Shown here piece after piece: positions 22,448 through 33,002 of a stretch of 64,000 bases of DNA (positions within the stretch are counted from its first letter, which is position 1; each line of letters starts with the position of its first letter). The notes under the pieces were generated by a model. That model saw only the letters and a list, made by a program, of their open reading frames with translations. It was not told the origin of the DNA and ran no database searches. Both the position numbers and the translations under genes were made by a program. This DNA comes from Anthoceros angustus. Lineage: Eukaryota; Streptophyta; Anthocerotopsida; Anthocerotales; Anthocerotaceae. The DNA is taken from assembly GCA_010909165.1 (NCBI GenBank), contig MU008184.1, forward strand, positions 62,001 to 126,000. Direction: 5' to 3'.

Positions 22448-23578
22448 ATGTTTCCGCGGACGAGGCCGACGATGCCGAGCGGGAGGAAGGCCCGGAGCGT
22501 GCACATTGTGTGGTTTCTGGCGGTGGCGTACCTGTGCGGGGTGCTGACGGTGCCCCTGGTGACGCTCTCCGGGAGCGTAGTGGGACGCAGGCCCGCCGCG
22601 GGAGCTGAGCAGGTGAAGGTGGCGGATCCGGAGCCCGCGAGCATCGTCGCGGCTAGCATGGATGTGGCAAGGGCAAACCCTATCACCAGGCGGCCTCAGG
22701 CGGAGTCGAAGCCGCTGCAGTTCGATCCTTATTTGGTGCTGGACAGGAAGCATCCCACGGACTTCTACAGATTCAAGTCGGAGTGCCCCGCCGCGGTCAC
22801 CAATGCCGAGGATGTGCACGCCTTCATCCTGAACACGCTCTTCGACGGGGTGAGCCCGTTCGAGAACTTCCCCCCCGAGCACGCCGTGCCGTATCTGCAG
22901 AAGAACAATGTGAAGGGCTGGGGGTCTCGGACTAAGGTGTTCGAGCGGCTGGTGAACGAGGTGCAGCCGGAGGTGGTGATCGAGCTGGGAGCCTTCCTCG
23001 GGGCGTCCGCCATCCACATGGCCAACCTCACCCGGAACCTGGGCCTGCAGAGCATCATTCTGTGCGTGGACGACTTCCGGGGCTGGGCCGGCTTCCGCAA
23101 CATGTACCCGAAGCTCAACTTGGCGCAGGTGAACGGCAACGTCATGTTGCTCTATCAATTCATGCAGAACGTGGTGTCGGAGGGCTTCCACAACACCATC
23201 ATCCCCATCCCCTACGCCACCACCTCGGCGCTGTCCAAGTTCTGCGACTGGGGCCTGAAGGCGGATCTGATCGAGGTGGACGCGGGCCACGACTTCCACT
23301 CCGCCTGGCTCGACATCAACGAGGCCTTCCGAGTGCTCAAGCCCGGCGGAGTCATGTTCGGCCACGACTACTTTAACAAGTACATCGCAGCTACCTGACA
23401 ATCGCCTTCTCTTGTGCTACATGCTTGTTCTCACATTGCTCTCTTCTGCTCTGCTCTGCTGTTTCCTTACAGTTACGACAAGAAGGGTGTGGCCCGGGCA
23501 GTCGATCTGTTTGCCAAGACTTACGGCTTCCGGGTGGAGCCGGATGGCCAGCATTGGATCCTGCGGGACACTCCTTGA
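22448..23578 (+). CDS. Membrane-anchored class I SAM-dependent methyltransferase (Methyltransf_24-like)
   Basis: Predicted 345 residues from two exons, 22448-23379 and 23473-23578. The donor lies inside HDYFN, and splicing joins it to NYDKKGVARAVDLFAKTYGF. A short basic N-terminus is followed by one hydrophobic signal-anchor segment (VHIVWFLAVAYLCGVLTVPL), suggesting a type II endomembrane protein. The soluble part has the methyltransferase motif I VVIELGAFLGASAIHMA, an acidic motif II (ILCVDDFRGW), ADLIEVDAGHDFHSAWLDI and the KPGGVMFGHDYF strand. Substrate is unknown. The Met at 22448 is preferred over the upstream in-frame ATG at 22334, whose extra residues are low-complexity Gly/Lys/Glu. 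The coding region is very GC-rich compared with its flanks. Confidence 0.85.
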
Positions 23579-24269
23579 CGCCGTTGCAACGTCCGACTCA
23601 ACTTCTTGCATCCTCAACCATTGCAGAATGCAGACCGATTCCAGACAGACTCATAATGTAGTCTAGATAGGCCCCAAGAAATGTAACTCATCGAGATGTT
23701 TCTGGTACAGCGACCGATGAACGCACCCCGGGCGGTAGCTTGGTCCTTTATCCTAAGATTCTACAATGTTTGCCTTGCCCCAACGCAGAGAAACGCATCC
23801 TCCTGAGAATTAAAAATTACTACCGAGGAGGTTCAGAGGAAAAAAGATTAGATGCTAGGTAGAACCTACACGGTGCTGGCGAATTGAGAACCGACGTATG
23901 TACAACTACTCATAAACAATGTCGTTCACATATCGTGACTTCAGATATATACAGTCGGCCCCCCTAATTAGGAACTCTATAAATGGGATTTCTCTCTAAA
24001 TGGGACCTCCCATCCTATTCCCTTTAGTTTACAATGTAATAAATGGGACTTTTTCTTAGATGATAATTGGGACCTTTTGAAACATACATTCATATTAGTT
24101 TCACCTTCCTAAATGGAATTTCTAATTTTTTTACTAAAAACAATTAAAAAAATAAAAAAGAATCGATTATTTCAAAGCACAATAGACTTTTAGTTGTGAT
24201 TGAAGACTCTTAAACTAAGCTTTTTCCTTTTATGATAGGTAGAGGTTTTTTGATGTTGCTTGGAAAGAG

Positions 24270-25171
24270 TATGGCATACCAAAGACGGGATGGGGCTGTT
24301 TTTTTCTCGCGAAACGCACGCAAGGCATATGCATCTACAGGAATATACCCTAGATTCCAGTATGGATTGTTTTCTCACAGCACATGGTGTTATGTCCGCT
24401 TTGGCGCCTTAACCAAGAGCGGCCAAGCACCAAAGGGGACACACTCTTTTCCTCCTCGAAACCCTAAGTTTGGCTTCAAATTTTTTGTGTCCTTCCAACT
24501 TTGAAAACAAAGAGCCGGGACACTATGTTTTCAAGTTTTCCACACTTCCTTCTGCGATTAAGTTTTCTTCGATGCTATCCCATGCCCGCCAAACCCTAAC
24601 TACCGCTGCATCAACTGGTTGCCAAACCCTACCTCAGCCATGGTCCCGCATAATGACGGTCCGGCCAAGACGGGCCCCGCATTTGCCTCAATTCCCTCCT
24701 TCACCCCGCCTGTGCCTCGCCTCGCCCGGCGGCCTGTCGGCCGCCTAAAAGCTGGGCCAAGGTTCTCGCCCTTCCTAAACCCCGCCTCCACCCTCCTAAG
24801 AGATGAACCCTAAAAACGGGCAGGTGGCTTGCTTAACCCTAAGCACCTGGCGCACCCTAAAATGGAAGAGAGCGCGCGCGAAAAAACACAATGAGTGGGG
24901 TGAAAAAAAATAAATTCCCTTTTTGTGTACCGTGGCCTTGAAGTGGCGCCCACTTTGGCTACCCCATTTCGGTCGGGTTACCAAACCGGACACCAAAACG
25001 ACGTGTGGTGTGAACAAAAGTTTTGCGCGTGAAAAAATGGTGCGTCCACTTTGGGCTACCCCATTTCGGTCGGGTTACCAAACCGGACACCAAAACGACG
25101 TGTGGTGTGAACAAAAGTTTTGCGCGTGAAAAAAAAAGCCCTGTCCCCTCTGTCCTCTTTGGTATGCCATA
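24270..25171. mobile_element. Possible non-autonomous inverted-repeat DNA element
   Basis: The 15-mer TATGGCATACCAAAG at 24270-24284 is repeated as its exact reverse complement at 25157-25171. Imperfect similarity continues on both sides, as GGACAG/GACGGG-type inner sequence and AT-rich outer sequence. The 0.9-kb interval has no transposase ORF and includes the 96-bp tandem repeat. No target-site duplication could be fixed by eye, so the ends are approximate. Confidence 0.4.
24951..25135. repeat. Tandem direct repeat, two copies, 96-bp period
   Basis: The segment starting CACTTTGGCTACCCCATTTC and ending TTTTGCGCGTGAAAAAA (24951-25037) is repeated almost exactly at 25047-25135. The only differences seen are one extra G and the length of the terminal A run. 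Near-identity suggests a recent duplication. Confidence 0.9.
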
Positions 25172-25354
25172 AGAGAGTGCTAGTTTTCAAACAACTATAT
25201 AGAGAAGTGATAAAAGTTATTTTTAGTGAAAACTATCAATTAAAATTTAAATTTCTTTTTTTGAATATTTTTTGATTTTTAGAGTTTATAATATTTTTAT
25301 TATTTTTAAATAGGGAAAATATAATAAACTCTAATTCCAGTTGGTAACCTAAAC

Positions 25355-25360
25355 TATAAA
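25355..25360 (+). promoter_or_regulatory. Candidate TATA box of the eL42 gene
   Basis: TATAAA within AAACTATAAAACCCCTAAAAC, 79 bp before the ATG, at a plausible distance for a short plant 5' leader. Position is the only support. Confidence 0.35.
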
Positions 25361-25438
25361 ACCCCTAAAACGCGACACTCGGTATTGAAGTTCACAGAAA
25401 GCATCCGGGCAAGACTGAGGAACATACGAGCCAGAACC

Positions 25439-26083
<645 letters not shown>

Positions 26084-26105
26084 GGAAGCCATGATCATAT
26101 TTGGT

Positions 26106-26265
26106 TTCACACTCGCCAGCCTCTGTTTGACAGACTGGAGTTTGTACCTCTAGTGTAGCCATTCACGCCGGCCTCTGTTTGACAGACTGGAGTTTGTACC
26201 TCTAGTGTAGCCATTCACGCCGGCCTCTGTTCGACAGACTGGAGTTTGTACCTCTAGTGTAGCCA
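26106..26265. repeat. Three-copy 52-bp tandem repeat in the 3' flank of eL42
   Basis: Copies 26162-26213 and 26214-26265 are nearly identical. A slightly longer first copy (26106-26161) shares GACAGACTGGAGTTTGTACC. All lie just downstream of the eL42 stop, so they probably fall in its 3' UTR. Confidence 0.92.
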
Positions 26266-26284
26266 TTCACGTGAGTGTGAAAGT

Positions 26285-26340
26285 GTAAACCGGAAGTGCG
26301 AAACTGTAAACCGGAAGTGCGAAACTGTAAACCGCATGTG
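26285..26340. repeat. 21-bp minisatellite, about 2.7 copies
   Basis: GTAAACCGGAAGTGCGAAAC(T) repeats at 26285-26305 and 26306-26326, with a partial third copy at 26327-26340. It follows the 52-bp array after 19 bp. Confidence 0.88.
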
Positions 26341-27101
26341 TTTGGTTGTGGGGATGCTGTTGTGATGCATTGATAATTTAATCTCTGTACGATTCGATTG
26401 AATCCCCCTCGTCTAAACTTCTGTGGACCACCGTTGCAAGTGGAGGTACCTCCAGTTGCAATTGGAGAGTTGTCACGGTTCCAGGCTGTAGATGCAGGAC
26501 GGAACCACAGTAATGGCCAGAGACACACACATCTGGTCAGATATGCTTCAGTTGCAACACGGCACTATGGCCAACTTGGTTGCTTTTGATGCCGCTCTGA
26601 TGAGGGACAGGAAGGTGCACAGAACACCTGGCGAATACACGTAACTGGCATCTCATTTTCGTCAGAAAGTAGTACAGGTGAGATAGTTATAGCTAAGCAA
26701 GTTACAGCTGGAAAGGCAAGCCAGCAGCTGATGCCACAGCCACATGAGATGGAAGGAATCAGGGACTGGAAATCAACCTGCAGCAATTGCAGCAGGTTCT
26801 CAATATACGTGGTAGATACTTCCGCGAGTTTACAGCCGAAATGTGAAAAGGATCAAAACGTGGCATGCACTAGCCACCTAAAGTATTAAGATCTAGAGCT
26901 ATGCAGCTCTCTTGCGAGAGAGGGGGGTACCTAGTGTCTTCGAGACCGTCAGAAACGGTGTGCCCAACCTACATGTCCTGATGACTAAAGAGGCAAGAAT
27001 ACATACTTCCAAGGGCCTAAAATCATGATCAAACCGTTGCCAAGAGCAACGGAAAACCACAAAGGCAAGGCCAGGCAGGGCAAGGAAAAGACTCCCTTCA
27101 C
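26341..27101. other. Convergent intergenic region between eL42 and PDX1
   Basis: About 0.75 kb with no recognised gene or repeat beyond the preceding arrays. It presumably contains both 3' ends. Confidence 0.45.
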
Positions 27102-28031
27102 TCACTCAGACCTCGCAGCAAACCGCTCCACCTTCTTGTCCGAGAGGTTAATTCCCACCATGGCCTCTCCCAAACCTGCGCTCACTTCAGCCAGGACGAC
27201 GGGGTCGTTGAAGTGCGCCACCGCCTGCACGATAGCCCGGGCTCGTTTGGCAGGGTCCCCGCTCTTGAAGATGCCGGAGCCAACAAAGACGCCATCGCAG
27301 CCGAGCTGCATCATAAGCGCCGCGTCCGCGGGAGTAGCCACCCCGCCTGCAGCAAAGTTCACAACAGGTAGCCTCCCGAGCTGCTTCGTCTGCCGCACCA
27401 GCTCATACGGCGCCTGGATGCTCTTGGAAAACGCAAACACCTCATCGTCCTCCATGCTCTGCAGCATCCTGATGGACCCGAGCACCGACCTCGAGTGCCT
27501 GACAGCCTCGATGATGTTCCCGGTACCCGCCTCGCCCTTGGTACGGATCATGGCGGCGCCCTCGGTGATCCGGCGCAACGCCTCCCCCAAATCGCGGCAG
27601 CCGCACACGAAGGGCACGCGAAAATTGTGCTTGTTGATATGGTTGTGGTCGTCCGCGGGGGTCAGCACCTCGCTCTCGTCCACATAATCCACTCCGAGAG
27701 CCTCCAGGATCTGCGCCTCCACGAAGTGCCCGATCCTGGCCTTGGCCATGACCGGGATGGTGACCGCGGCCTTGATCTCCTTGATCAGCTGCGGGTCGCT
27801 CATCCTGGCCACCCCGCCCTCCGCTCTGATGTCCGCCGGCACCCGCTCCAGGGCCATGACCGCGGCCGCTCCCGCCTCTTCCGCAATTCGTGCCTGCGCC
27901 GCGTCCACCACGTCCATGATCACGCCGCCTCGCAGCATTTGCGCCAGGCCTACCTTCACAGCGTACGACGATTTCTTGCTGTCGGTCATGACGCCATTGC
28001 CGTAGAGCGCCACCACGCCGTTGTTGGCCAT
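27102..28031 (-). CDS. PDX1: PDX1, pyridoxal 5'-phosphate synthase lyase subunit
   Basis: 309-residue uninterrupted ORF, the normal plant PDX1 length; plant PDX1 genes are usually intronless. It makes vitamin B6 from ribose 5-phosphate, glyceraldehyde 3-phosphate and PDX2-derived ammonia, as a cytosolic (beta/alpha)8-barrel dodecamer. Visible key residues are Asp40 in [10 protein letters not shown], the imine-forming Lys97 in [10 protein letters not shown], the phosphate loop [11 protein letters not shown] with the second lysine Lys165, and the C-terminal phosphate-binding FAAGGVATP and GVFVGSGIF. No catalytic change was found. The gene is very GC-rich, and strong shadow ORFs occur on the other strand. 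It is convergent with eL42. Confidence 0.97.
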   Translation of the reverse strand: MANNGVVALYGNGVMTDSKKSSYAVKVGLAQMLRGGVIMDVVDAAQARIAEEAGAAAVMALERVPADIRAEGGVARMSDPQLIKEIKAAVTIPVMAKARIGHFVEAQILEALGVDYVDESEVLTPADDHNHINKHNFRVPFVCGCRDLGEALRRITEGAAMIRTKGEAGTGNIIEAVRHSRSVLGSIRMLQSMEDDEVFAFSKSIQAPYELVRQTKQLGRLPVVNFAAGGVATPADAALMMQLGCDGVFVGSGIFKSGDPAKRARAIVQAVAHFNDPVVLAEVSAGLGEAMVGINLSDKKVERFAARSE

Positions 28032-30775
28032 GCCCGCCGAATTTGGCGCACCCGCAGCGGCAGCGGCAGATCACTAGCAGCCCGACCAAGGCAGGGGCGG
28101 GGCGGGGCGGGCAGGGCAAAATTGTTGCGGCAGCTGCCGACACTCGAGCGTGTTGCTGCACAGGGCGGGGCGTGCGTCAGCCACACACACCCAAGCTCAC
28201 GCCGGTGACGCGGATCAAGCAGACGCAGAGAGCTTGAGGCTAAGCCTGAGGGAATATAAGGAGCAGGGGATCGCAGCACACAATGCAAAAATCGGAGTAG
28301 GAGGCCGTGACGTGGCCGATGCTATCCCTGCCGGACGTTGCTTGTCCCCCAAGCCTCTCTTATGTACTGCTTGCTTTCTCGTGAACATGTCCCTCTAGGG
28401 CTTTCCAGCGTCCGCCCTGCTCACCGCGGCCTCTCTAGAGCCTGCTACCCTAAACACATTATTACGTAACTCCTTTCTTCCCGATCCTTACATGCAGCCT
28501 GCAGGTAATGCGTCCTTTCATATTCAATTAATTATGTTTCTTTTTTATAATTTAAGTTTCACTAAAAGAAAGATCACAGTAATATATGCTTTCAACATGC
28601 AAGGCATGTTCATTCATAGAGGTACTTTTATGAGAAGGCTTTCCACCATTCTCCCAAAACTATTGTCTAAAATGAAAAGGCTCTACATCATCTAGACATT
28701 AGTATTTGAAGGCTCTACATCATGTATCATTGCTCTCTTTTCAACAAACAAATTATGTTCCCACAGGGTAACATCATAGAAAACCCTTCTGCAGTATATC
28801 GCATATCTTACGTCACAAACCCACTCTAAGGCAATCAAGGTTGTAGGTAGGAATATAATTCCAATTCCTCTAATCATTCCTCTAGTGAAGGGTTGTATGT
28901 ATCACGTCTGAACGGACAGTTCGGTTTTGCAACGAACTTTTTCTTGAAAGGAACCATGCATGTCCACTTTTTCTTGAACGTAGCGAGCACGGACATTGTT
29001 TTTTGCGCTGTACATTTTTTGAAGCTGACCACCCACCAGATTTTTGTCCCTCCATACGCCTGTACATACATATGTATGTCAACATACCAAACGTACAAGA
29101 TCACGAAGTCTTCTCTTTCCCATGTACATATGTACATACAAGGCAAGGATAATCAAATTGCACTGTCACAATATACTATGTACATAAATATGTACATATG
29201 TACTTACATACTACATAATATGGCAAAGCACACAATCCATGTCGATCGGTCCTTCTACATATGTACATATATCAGGGACCCTTTGGATGTGCAAGGACCA
29301 CAAACAGTTACTAGTACTAAAACGTGTTTGTCTTGTAGGGGTTCCTTTGAATGGGGTAAAGAGTATGTAAGAGAATGGTTATTGGTACAAGTTCTTGGTG
29401 TACTAGTCCCTCGCAACGTGTAAGAACTACGAGGAATATGACACTTTCTGCCAAATATGCAAAGTATATAATCTAGCAGAGTACATATGTTAAAAGGACC
29501 AAGAACATGTCACTTTCCTTCTGATATGCAGGGCATTTAATGTGGCAAAGTCAGATCCTCCATTGCCCTTTCCTCCACATGTCAAAGGGCCATACAATCT
29601 AATGGTGTCCGGTCTTGGAGGCTACATAATCTCGTACGAAAGAACTCTGGCGTGGGAGTGCGGCGTCGTTTCGGAGAGTAGTCTCGTGTGGAAGAACTCT
29701 AGCGTGAAGTCACGCACCATAGGGTGGGACAACATGCATAAGATATCCAATTTTGGATAATCGATTTTTGAATCACCCTATATGTAGCTAGTATTGCGGA
29801 TAATATTACATGAACATAAGAGAACCTCATCCCAGCTATATAATATTGTACTAAACATGAGAGAATTGATCCACCCCTACCACTTTAGGTTAGTTGTGGT
29901 TTGTACCCTAGATGCGTTGTGCAAGTGCAGGACGGCCATGATGGCTCACACCAAGGGTGCTGAGTCCGTAGTAATCATGAGAAGGAGAAGGACCAACTGC
30001 TGCTCGAATCCGAGCGTGAAGATGGCAATGGGCGCTGAGCAAAAGGGGAAGAGGGCGCACATTGTGGTTGTTGTTGAACTCGCGCCAGGAAGCACTATGA
30101 ATGAAAGGGAACCTTGCAATTTTCTTGGCTCTGAGAGTGTGAAATATGCTAAATAATGTTTCCCTTGCGATTGCGCCTGTGGGTGTGATCTATGGCATGT
30201 GTGCGCGATTTACAGACTGCCAGCCTCACGCGATCGTGAGGCTTCTCTTCTTCTATCAGCAGCATTGCTGTCCAACAGCATGTCTACTGTCTTCACTTCA
30301 ACAACCACGTGAGCGGGCGCTGGGAGTTGGAGCGTGGGAGTTACGGATCAGCCAAGAGGCGCTGTCTAGCAAATACAGTGGGTCACCAGCACACTTGCAA
30401 GATCTAGAGCACCCACGACGGGTTCCTAGAACGCGTGAGACACGGGGGAGGAGCCACGCAATTAGAGCAGCAGCACCCCAGCATTCAACATTGGAGGCAA
30501 CTTGCAGCTACAGCGGGATAGTCACCTTTGATCTTCAATTTCTTGTGGACAGCATTGTAACTACAACGAGGCATTCATTCTGGTTACATGGTGGGCATTG
30601 TGGCGTGAGATTGCTGGACGTGCCTAGCATTTACAGCCAGGCTGCACATTTGGAGGCTTAGAGTCCTTTCCAACATTCAATTTCTAGTGCCGGCTAGGGA
30701 TCCATCCTAGTTATTTTGTGGATTCTTTGACAACAAATCTATGACACTAGGCCATGACAAGCAGGCATTGCTAGC
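28032..30775. other. AT-rich intergenic region, no recognised gene
   Basis: 2.7 kb upstream of PDX1. The proximal 350 bases are GC-rich and probably hold the PDX1 promoter. The rest is AT-rich with scattered short ORFs lacking domains and a cluster of TACATATGTA palindromes (29060-29270). Confidence 0.45.
29060..29270. repeat. Cluster of palindromic TACATATGTACA-type motifs
   Basis: At least five near-palindromic occurrences of ACATATGTA or TGTACATA lie in about 210 bp (for example ACATACATATGTATGT, GTACATATGTACATAC, TATGTACATATGTACTT, CTACATATGTACATAT). This could be a degenerate microsatellite or repeated binding sites. Confidence 0.6.
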
Positions 30776-31732
30776 ACATTGAGCATAGATTGCAGCCAGG
30801 TGTTTTGTTTTTTTCAGATTTAAATTTGTCTCCTTCGGGTTTGCTGTAAACTCACAACCCCTTTTCAGCCTTCAATCTCTTGGATCTGTTGCTGGGCCAA
30901 GATACCTAGCTGCACTCTAGAGGTTGCCCTAATCTGCCACTTATTTTTGCTCCACAGGTCACAGTTCGTCAGCGCTGTGCAGCCTTAGGCAAAGCCATGG
31001 ATCTCACCGCTCTCACTTGGCTAGTAAGTGTTTGCCTTGCCTTTCAGCTATTGTCCCGATCCGGGCATTCACTGGCTTTGGGCGGTCCCAGCACACGTGT
31101 GCTGCTGATGCCGTGCACCTTCCATTTCCTGGATACACCACCTGGTCCTACTGGCTGGATGTAGGGGGGGGGGAGCACGAGGCATGGATGCCCATGCTTG
31201 CTTTTTCAGCATCCAGTCCCGGTGGTGGATGGAGGCCTGATGGCAAGTATAGTCCTGGGAGTCTCGGGACTGGGGACAAGTCATCAGATGTGAAGCCCAA
31301 GCTATGTGCTGAGAATTTCCCTTGGACTATGGGGCCCAAGCTCAACACTGAACAGCAAGCAGCATTGCGCGCCTTGATACTTCGGTATAAGGATTGCTCC
31401 GCCCTCTCCACGAAGGAGCTGAAGCGCTGCAATGTGGCCGTCTTCCACATCAACCTGACTAACAAAGAGCCCATCTACCGGAGGCGCTATCGGCTCAGCA
31501 AGACGGAGTGGGATATGGTAGATGCGCGCTGCCAAGAACTGCTGGATGGCAGGCTGATTCGCCCTTCTCACTCGGACTATGCTGCTACCACGGGCATGCC
31601 ATCTAAGAAGGACATTGAGCATAGATTGCAGTCAGGTGTTTCTTTTTTTTCAGATTTGCCTCCTTCGGATTTGTAGATCTATGAACTCACAGCCCTTTTT
31701 CAGCCTTCAATCTCTTGGATCTGTTGCTGGGA
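30776..31732 (+). mobile_element. Ty3/gypsy-type retrotransposon relic flanked by 120-bp direct repeats
   Basis: The open frame 31017-31676 contains, at about 31330-31615, the segment just before gypsy reverse transcriptase. It has LNTEQQAALRALILRYKD, NVAVFHINLTNKEPIYRRRYRLS and ELLDGRLIRPSHSDYAATT, which matches the LIRPS-S-Y-S/A-P entry into the RT domain. The frame then stops matching after MPSKKDI, and the RT catalytic YxDD is absent. A block of about 120 bp starting ACATTGAGCATAGATTGCAG occurs both at 30776-30896 and at 31612-31732. The repeats may be LTR remnants or a later duplication; they are too short for typical LTRs. Confidence 0.7.
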
Positions 31733-31839
31733 CAAGAAAACTCGGTCTTTGGTGCAGGGTTGGCACAATTGGCAGTCCATGGCGAGAAGGGGAACTTCAG
31801 AATTGCCAATGTGGGGAAAGAGGAAGAGGATACTCACGA

Positions 31840-31947
31840 CAGTCCCGGTATGAGCCATACTCGGGACCGTCCCGGTATGAGCCATACTCGGGACCGTCCC
31901 GGTATGAGCCATACTCGGGACAGTCCCAGTATCAGCCATACTCTAGG
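31840..31947. repeat. 27-bp minisatellite, four copies
   Basis: Units 31840-31866, 31867-31893, 31894-31920 and 31921-31947 share (C)CGTCCCGGTATGAGCCATAC; the last is diverged. The length is a multiple of three, so one plus-strand frame reads a nine-residue SRYEPYSGP repeat, but no gene is evident. Confidence 0.93.
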
Positions 31948-32300
31948 CACCTTGACCTCGCACGACAAAGGTAGCAAACCATAAGCATGCCAAGGGAGTC
32001 ATGTTCCTAGTGGACTTCTCTATTCATTCACTTCCGTGCCACTTTTTTTATATGCACAGGGGCACAGATTCCAAGATACATTGTAAGGGAGCCTATCGAG
32101 CATTCTTTCTAACGTCCTGACATTCCTTATTGCTTGTCCAGTGACTAGAAAAGTACGGATTCCAAGTTACATCCTAAGGGAGCCCAAGATGCATTCTTCC
32201 TAGTGTCTTCACATTCCTTATAACTTGTGTAGTGACTAGAAAGCACATACCCCAAGGCTGTCCCTCATCATCATGCTTAATTAAGACTACACTTCAACAA

Positions 32301-32505
32301 AACTCCACACTTTTCCTAACAATCCATAGTGTGCACTTGCTAACTCCACACTTTTCCTAACAATCCATAGTGTGCACTTGCTAACTCCACACTTTTCCTA
32401 ACAATCCATAGTGTGCACTTGCTAACTCCACACTTTTCCTAACAATACATAGTGTGCACTAGCTAACTCCACACTTTTCCTTACAGTAATAGTGTGCAGC
32501 AACAT
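32301..32505. repeat. 41-bp tandem repeat, five copies
   Basis: The unit begins AACTCCACACTTTTCCTAAC and starts at 32301, 32342, 32383, 32424 and 32465. The first three copies are essentially identical and the last two carry point changes. It ends about 50 bp before the tRNA-Pro-like sequence. Confidence 0.95.
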
Positions 32506-32553
32506 ACATATGCAAATTATATTAAAGGCTTCTATCATAGTGGTCAGCTCTAG

Positions 32554-32624
32554 GGGGCATTGCGAGAACCGAACTCAGGGCCTCTCTGACCCGAAGCGAA
32601 AATCATACCACTAACCAAATGCCC
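32554..32624 (-). tRNA. tRNA-Pro (CGG) or a recent tRNA-Pro pseudogene
   Basis: On the minus strand the sequence runs GGGCATTTGGTTAGTGGTAT through to CGCAATGCCC, with a perfect 7-bp acceptor stem (GGGCATT/AATGCCC), a tRNA-Pro D arm and anticodon loop TTCGGGT (anticodon CGG), without an intron. Two base pairs at the inner end of the anticodon stem do not pair, and one T-stem pair is broken (C-C). The acceptor and D arm match plant tRNA-Pro closely, but the damaged stems make function doubtful. Confidence 0.65.
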
Positions 32625-33002
32625 AAGTATTTCTATTTTGGCCCCCTTTAATATCACTCTAATGCTACGATCTTCTCATAGAGAAGCCAATGTGCCGGCC
32701 CGACTCCGTTAGGTGAGGGGAAAGCATCGACAGGCTTTGAGGGTGAGAAAGCTGAACTCTGGTTGCTAGGCTAGGGAGTTTCCTTGTTAGCACTGGCAGT
32801 GCTTATGGTGCTCAACATTGTCACTGACGATAACCTGGACAGCGGGGATAAGAAGCACATGCAAGCATGAAATGTAGCACAAGACGCGTGGCCGCGGAGC
32901 CGTCCCTTTCCTCTTCCGACGCCCCTGCACAGCACGTACAAATGGAGCGGGGGAGGGAACATTCGTCCAGGACATGTACCACTACCACACACGCTCGACA
33001 TC

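Larger units (their letters stand above)
23579..25354. other. AT-rich repeat-bearing spacer upstream of the eL42 gene
   Basis: No gene recognised. It begins with a block rich in TAAATGGGA-like repeats (23970-24130) next to CAGTCGGCCCCC (about 23952), reminiscent of the end of a pogo/mariner-type DNA element. It then contains an inverted-repeat element (24270-25171) and a 96-bp-period tandem repeat. Several CCCTAA/AAACCCTAA (telo-box-like) motifs lie at 24460-24860, a class common upstream of plant ribosomal protein genes, though here they are over 500 bp away. Confidence 0.4.

Noticed and set aside
22271-23401. Long minus-strand ORF (376 codons) opposite the methyltransferase
   Set aside because: It is antisense to a well-supported methyltransferase domain. 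Its His/Val/Gly/Arg-rich composition is what GC-rich codons give on the opposite strand.
23952-24130. Complete pogo/mariner-type transposon beginning CAGTCGGCCCCC
   Set aside because: Only one end looks right. No matching inverted terminus or transposase was found, so it is described only as part of the spacer.
27442-28208. Large ORFs overlapping PDX1 in other frames (plus 27495-28208, minus 27442-28161)
   Set aside because: They are shadows of the GC-rich PDX1 gene; no domain, with low-complexity Gly/Arg/Ala content.
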